Source: an uncultured Scytonema sp. (GTDB lineage: Bacteria > Cyanobacteriota > Cyanobacteriia > Cyanobacteriales > Nostocaceae). From it: a stretch of 58,051 bases of DNA. A program made the translations under genes and the position numbers. The notes beneath the pieces were generated by a model. It was given only the letters and a program-made list of their open reading frames with translations. It was not told where the DNA came from and did not search any database. The stretch covers positions 1 to 58,051 of the forward strand of contig CALMVQ010000091.1 in NCBI GenBank assembly GCA_937873135.1, read 5' to 3'. Within the stretch, counting starts at the first letter, position 1. The number at the start of each line of letters is the position of its first letter. Of this stretch, positions 55,095 through 58,051 are shown piece after piece.

Positions 55095-55372
55095 CAGTGA
55101 TGTCTAAACCTCGCTGATCCCCTCAACCCAATTTTTAAGAGGTTTACGGGATCAATTCTTCACCGAACCGTATTGTCTAATATGTAGTACGGAAGAGTAG
55201 GGAAATCCGAATCACTGTTATAGGGTAAACAAGCCTGTAAAAGGGGAGCGATCGCCTACGTTCAGCTTTTAAGATCCTGATTAATACGATCTGCGAACAT
55301 GCTTCTTGAGTTACAAGAGCAATGTGGATCTTACCTCAGTTATCATTCATATATTTGAAAACCTCAACAATC
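55095..55372. other. Intergenic region clpB-htpG
   Basis: About 280 bp containing the htpG promoter and one HIP1 octamer (GCGATCGC near 55248). No CIRCE or other heat-shock operator was recognised. Confidence 0.45.
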
Positions 55373-57358
55373 ATGTTAGAACAAGGCACCATCAGTATTC
55401 ATACTGAGAATATTTTCCCGATTATCAAGAAGTCGCTTTACTCGGATCACGAAATCTTCTTGCGGGAACTGGTATCTAACTCTGTAGATGCCATCCAAAA
55501 GTTGAAAATGGTGACTCGTGCTGGAGAATATTCTGAAGAAATCGGCGAACCAGAAATCATCCTCGCTATCGACAAAAGCAACAAGACTCTTTCCATTAGC
55601 GACAATGCGATCGGCATGACTGCTGAGGAAGTTAAGAAATACATCAACCAAGTTGCTTTCTCTAGTGCTGAGGAATTTATCCACAAGTACGAAGGTAAAT
55701 CTGACCAACCAATTATCGGTCACTTTGGTCTTGGCTTCTACTCGTCTTTCATGGTGGCGAAGAAAGTCGAAATTGATACTCTGTCTTACAAAGAAGGTGC
55801 AGAGGCGGTTCACTGGAGTTGTGACGGTTCTCCCGAGTTCATTTTGTCAGACTCAGCCCGCACAACTCGCGGTACCACTATTACCCTCACACTCCAAGAT
55901 GAAGAAGAGGAATATTTAGAAACACCACGCATTAAGCAGCTGATCAAGACATATTGCGACTTTATGCCAGTACCCATCAAGTTGGATGGTGAGGTATTAA
56001 ATCGGCAGAAAGCAACGTGGCGCGAGTCTCCCCACAACTTGAGTAAGGAAGATTATTTAGAGTTCTACCGCTACCTGTATCCTTTCCAAGAAGAACCTCT
56101 GTTGTGGGTGCATCTGAATACTGATTATCCCTTTATCATCAACGGGATTTTGTATTTTCCCAGATTGAAGCCGGATGTCGATGTCACCAAAGGGCAAATC
56201 AAGCTGTTTTGTAATCAAGTTTTTGTCAGCGATCACTGTGAGGAAATTATTCCCCAATTTCTGCTACCCATGCGGGGTGTGATTGATAGTGCTGATATCC
56301 CTTTGAACGTGTCACGGAGTGCTTTACAAACAGATCGCACCGTGCGGAAAATTGGCGAATACATTGCTAAAAAAGTGGGCGATCGCCTGAAAGAACTTTA
56401 CCGCGACAACCGCGAACAGTACATTAGTGCTTGGAAAGATTTGGGTACTTTCGTTAAATTTGGCGTTCTTAACGACGAGAAATTTAAAAAACAAGTCGAA
56501 GACATTATCATCTTCCGCACGACTCGTGAAACGATTAGCACTCAAGAGTCGGCAGTCACTCCAGAGGTTGAGGTACAAACTCAAGAAGGTGATGCTTGGG
56601 AAGAAGTTACCCCTAAAACAGGTGAGACTGCGTCCCAATTGCCCTACACAACGTTGAAAGAGTATTTAGAACGCAACCCAGAAAGCCACAAAAACCGTGT
56701 CTTCTACTGTACAGATGAAGTGTCGCAAGCGACTTATGTAGAACTGCATAAAAAGCAAGGTTTGGAAGTTCTATTTATGAACTCCTTTATCGACACTCAC
56801 TTCATCAATTTCCTTGAGCAGGAGTATAAGGATGTCAAATTTACACGGGTAGATTCTGACTTGGATAACACTCTGTTAGATCAAGACAAAGCTGGGGAAA
56901 TTGTCGATCCGAAGACGAATAAAACTCGGAGTGAGACGGTTAAAGAGCTATTTGAGAAAGCTCTCAATAAGCCTAGACTCAACATCCGCTCTGAAGCTTT
57001 GAAATCTGACGATCCCCAAGGAACACCACCAGCAATGGTGCTTTTACCAGAATTTATGCGTCGCATGCGGGAAATGAGCTCTATGATGCAGCAGCAACAG
57101 ATGGAGTTTCCCGAAGATCACATTTTACTAGTGAATACTGCTCACCCCCTGATTCAGCATCTAGCTAATCTCAGTCAAGGGAGTATTATTCAAGATGGCG
57201 GTCAATCCCCAACTGGAGTACTGGTGAATATGATTTGCCAACACATTTACGATTTGGCTCTTATGTCTCAAAAAGGCTTTGATGCTGAAGGGATGAAATC
57301 CTTTGTGGAGCGATCTAATGACGTGTTAACTAAGTTGACAGAAGAAGCGGTGAAATAG
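55373..57358 (+). CDS. htpG: Hsp90 chaperone HtpG
   Basis: The 661-residue protein begins MLEQGTISIHTENIFPIIKK, the usual cyanobacterial HtpG start; the frame is open to 55322 with a hydrophobic extension that is unlikely to be translated. The N-terminal ATPase has LRELVSNSVDAIQKLK, ISDNAIGMT and HFGLGFYSSFMVA. The middle domain (LHLNTDY-like, PLNVSRSALQTD) and the C-terminal dimerisation part are complete. Glutamate and alanine changes in the helix after LVSN (SVDA for the usual ADAA) are within family variation. It follows clpB, grouping two stress chaperones. Confidence 0.96.
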   Translation: MLEQGTISIHTENIFPIIKKSLYSDHEIFLRELVSNSVDAIQKLKMVTRAGEYSEEIGEPEIILAIDKSNKTLSISDNAIGMTAEEVKKYINQVAFSSAEEFIHKYEGKSDQPIIGHFGLGFYSSFMVAKKVEIDTLSYKEGAEAVHWSCDGSPEFILSDSARTTRGTTITLTLQDEEEEYLETPRIKQLIKTYCDFMPVPIKLDGEVLNRQKATWRESPHNLSKEDYLEFYRYLYPFQEEPLLWVHLNTDYPFIINGILYFPRLKPDVDVTKGQIKLFCNQVFVSDHCEEIIPQFLLPMRGVIDSADIPLNVSRSALQTDRTVRKIGEYIAKKVGDRLKELYRDNREQYISAWKDLGTFVKFGVLNDEKFKKQVEDIIIFRTTRETISTQESAVTPEVEVQTQEGDAWEEVTPKTGETASQLPYTTLKEYLERNPESHKNRVFYCTDEVSQATYVELHKKQGLEVLFMNSFIDTHFINFLEQEYKDVKFTRVDSDLDNTLLDQDKAGEIVDPKTNKTRSETVKELFEKALNKPRLNIRSEALKSDDPQGTPPAMVLLPEFMRRMREMSSMMQQQQMEFPEDHILLVNTAHPLIQHLANLSQGSIIQDGGQSPTGVLVNMICQHIYDLALMSQKGFDAEGMKSFVERSNDVLTKLTEEAVK

Positions 57359-57584
57359 AACCCTACCCCCGAACTTCTGAATGGCGGCTTTCGCCGCCGT
57401 TCGCCCTGACAATGTTGATTTACCTCAACCGAAGGAAACCTGCTATACATCTTTATTCATGCAGGAAATCAGAATATTGAAACTGCGATCGCCTCGAACA
57501 GCATAAATGTTGATGAATTCATCACACTATTTGCAGGATAATTATTAATGCAGTTTCTTAGTCTTAAACCTCAATAGAAGTTAA
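57359..57584. other. Spacer with an open fragment
   Basis: Between htpG and the last gene, a frame without a start codon (about 57410-57543) reads ...YIFIHAGNQNIETAIASN and then INVDEFITLFAG before a stop. It may be the tail of a lost gene, or chance. No other feature is seen. Confidence 0.3.
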
Positions 57585-57911
57585 ATGTCACCTTACCGTT
57601 ATCCAGTTATTGAAACCGCAGAAATAGAAACTATATTTTTAGAATTAGCGGAGCAATGGCGACGTGAGACAGGAATGCTCTCCGTTACTTCTAAAATATC
57701 GATACACCCTGCTTATCAAAGAATCATCGGCATAGGACAACCTGTTGTACCTTTAATTATGCGCGAACTTGAGCGTGAGCCAGACCATTGGTTTTGGGCT
57801 TTAAGTGCAATTACCGGAGCAAACCCTGTCAAACCCGAACAGCGAGGTAGACTCAGCCAAATGGCTCAAGCTTGGATTGAATGGGGAAAAGCGAATGGCT
57901 ACAGATGGTAG
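57585..57911 (+). CDS. Small conserved protein of unknown function
   Basis: The 108-residue protein contains HPAYQRIIGIGQPVVPLIMREL and HWFWALSAITGANPVKPEQRG, then AWIEWGKANGYRW. This pattern is found in a small family scattered in bacteria, often next to nucleases or restriction genes; I know of no assigned function. It has no signal peptide or membrane segment. It has only a weak SD (AGAAG) 5 nt before the ATG. The neighbouring gene that might explain it would lie beyond the repeat at the window end. Confidence 0.75.
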   Translation: MSPYRYPVIETAEIETIFLELAEQWRRETGMLSVTSKISIHPAYQRIIGIGQPVVPLIMRELEREPDHWFWALSAITGANPVKPEQRGRLSQMAQAWIEWGKANGYRW

Positions 57912-57954
57912 GTTGGAAAGCTATAAAGAGAACAAGTTTCCTAACTTATCGGGC

Positions 57955-58051
57955 ACTAGTACAACAAGGCAAAAGTAAAAAGTAAAAAGTAAAAAGGAAG
58001 AACCTTATTTTGTAAGGGTTTTAACTATTTCAGATGGGTGGTTTATTTCCG
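57955..58051 (+). repeat. MITE-like repeat, truncated by window end
   Basis: Starting with ACTAGTACAACAAGGC, this copy contains three AAAAGTA heptamers and the CAGATGGGTGG block. It matches the reverse complement of 2867-2979 and is in the same orientation as 1-54. The last about 15 bp of the element lie outside the window. Confidence 0.85.

Overview
The window looks like a contig from a filamentous, probably heterocyst-forming (Nostocales-type) cyanobacterium. It carries oxygenic photosynthesis genes (psbV, petE, petJ), the HIP1 octamer GCGATCGC scattered throughout, heptameric tandem repeats, small MITE-like repeats, a decayed tRNA array, and cyanobacterium-typical families such as CHAT/TPR, CHASE2-kinase, DUF928 and a long RibBA. 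Both window ends lie inside copies of the same roughly 113-bp repeat (1-54 and 57955-58051; a complete inverted copy at 2867-2979), so this is most likely a whole contig broken at repeats.

Layout. 0-6 kb: stress genes (ChaB-domain protein, Dps), a small secreted protein whose 3' end carries a tandem duplication, remains of a tRNA array, an HNH nuclease with a partner protein, and a ribbon-helix-helix protein, then a repeat-rich spacer. 6-13 kb: a GAF sensor kinase lacking the phospho-accepting His, a START/COQ10-like protein, tRNA-Glu(UUC), a Na+/H+ antiporter and a cytochrome b6-like protein with one heme ligand replaced. 13-17 kb: a TonB-like protein, then petJ (cytochrome c6), petE (plastocyanin) and psbV (cytochrome c550), all on the minus strand. 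17-21 kb: an accessory patch of pseudogene fragments, two toxin-antitoxin pairs (VapBC type and DUF433/DUF5615 type) and an Rpn-type nuclease. 21-26 kb: metH and a TPR protein.

26.8-44.9 kb is the most interesting part. It holds a two-partner secretion pair (internally deleted TpsA, intact TpsB), a TPR-CHAT protease-like protein, a CHASE2-Ser/Thr kinase, a Cu/Zn superoxide dismutase lipoprotein, an FHA-oxidoreductase-ferredoxin fusion, a 1107-residue membrane Fe-S/FHA/cyclic-nucleotide-binding fusion, and two DUF928 proteins. A kinase beside two different FHA-tagged redox proteins suggests a phosphothreonine-controlled electron-transfer module near a CHAT-type protease. That functional link is inference.

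45-58 kb is mostly housekeeping: ribBA, argC, eno, an NrdG-like radical SAM protein, gloA, clpB, htpG and a small conserved protein, with repeat-rich spacers. Start sites were moved inward from the longest reading frame wherever a signal peptide, family N-terminus or ribosome binding site supported it. Family names come from motif recognition only; no database search was possible.
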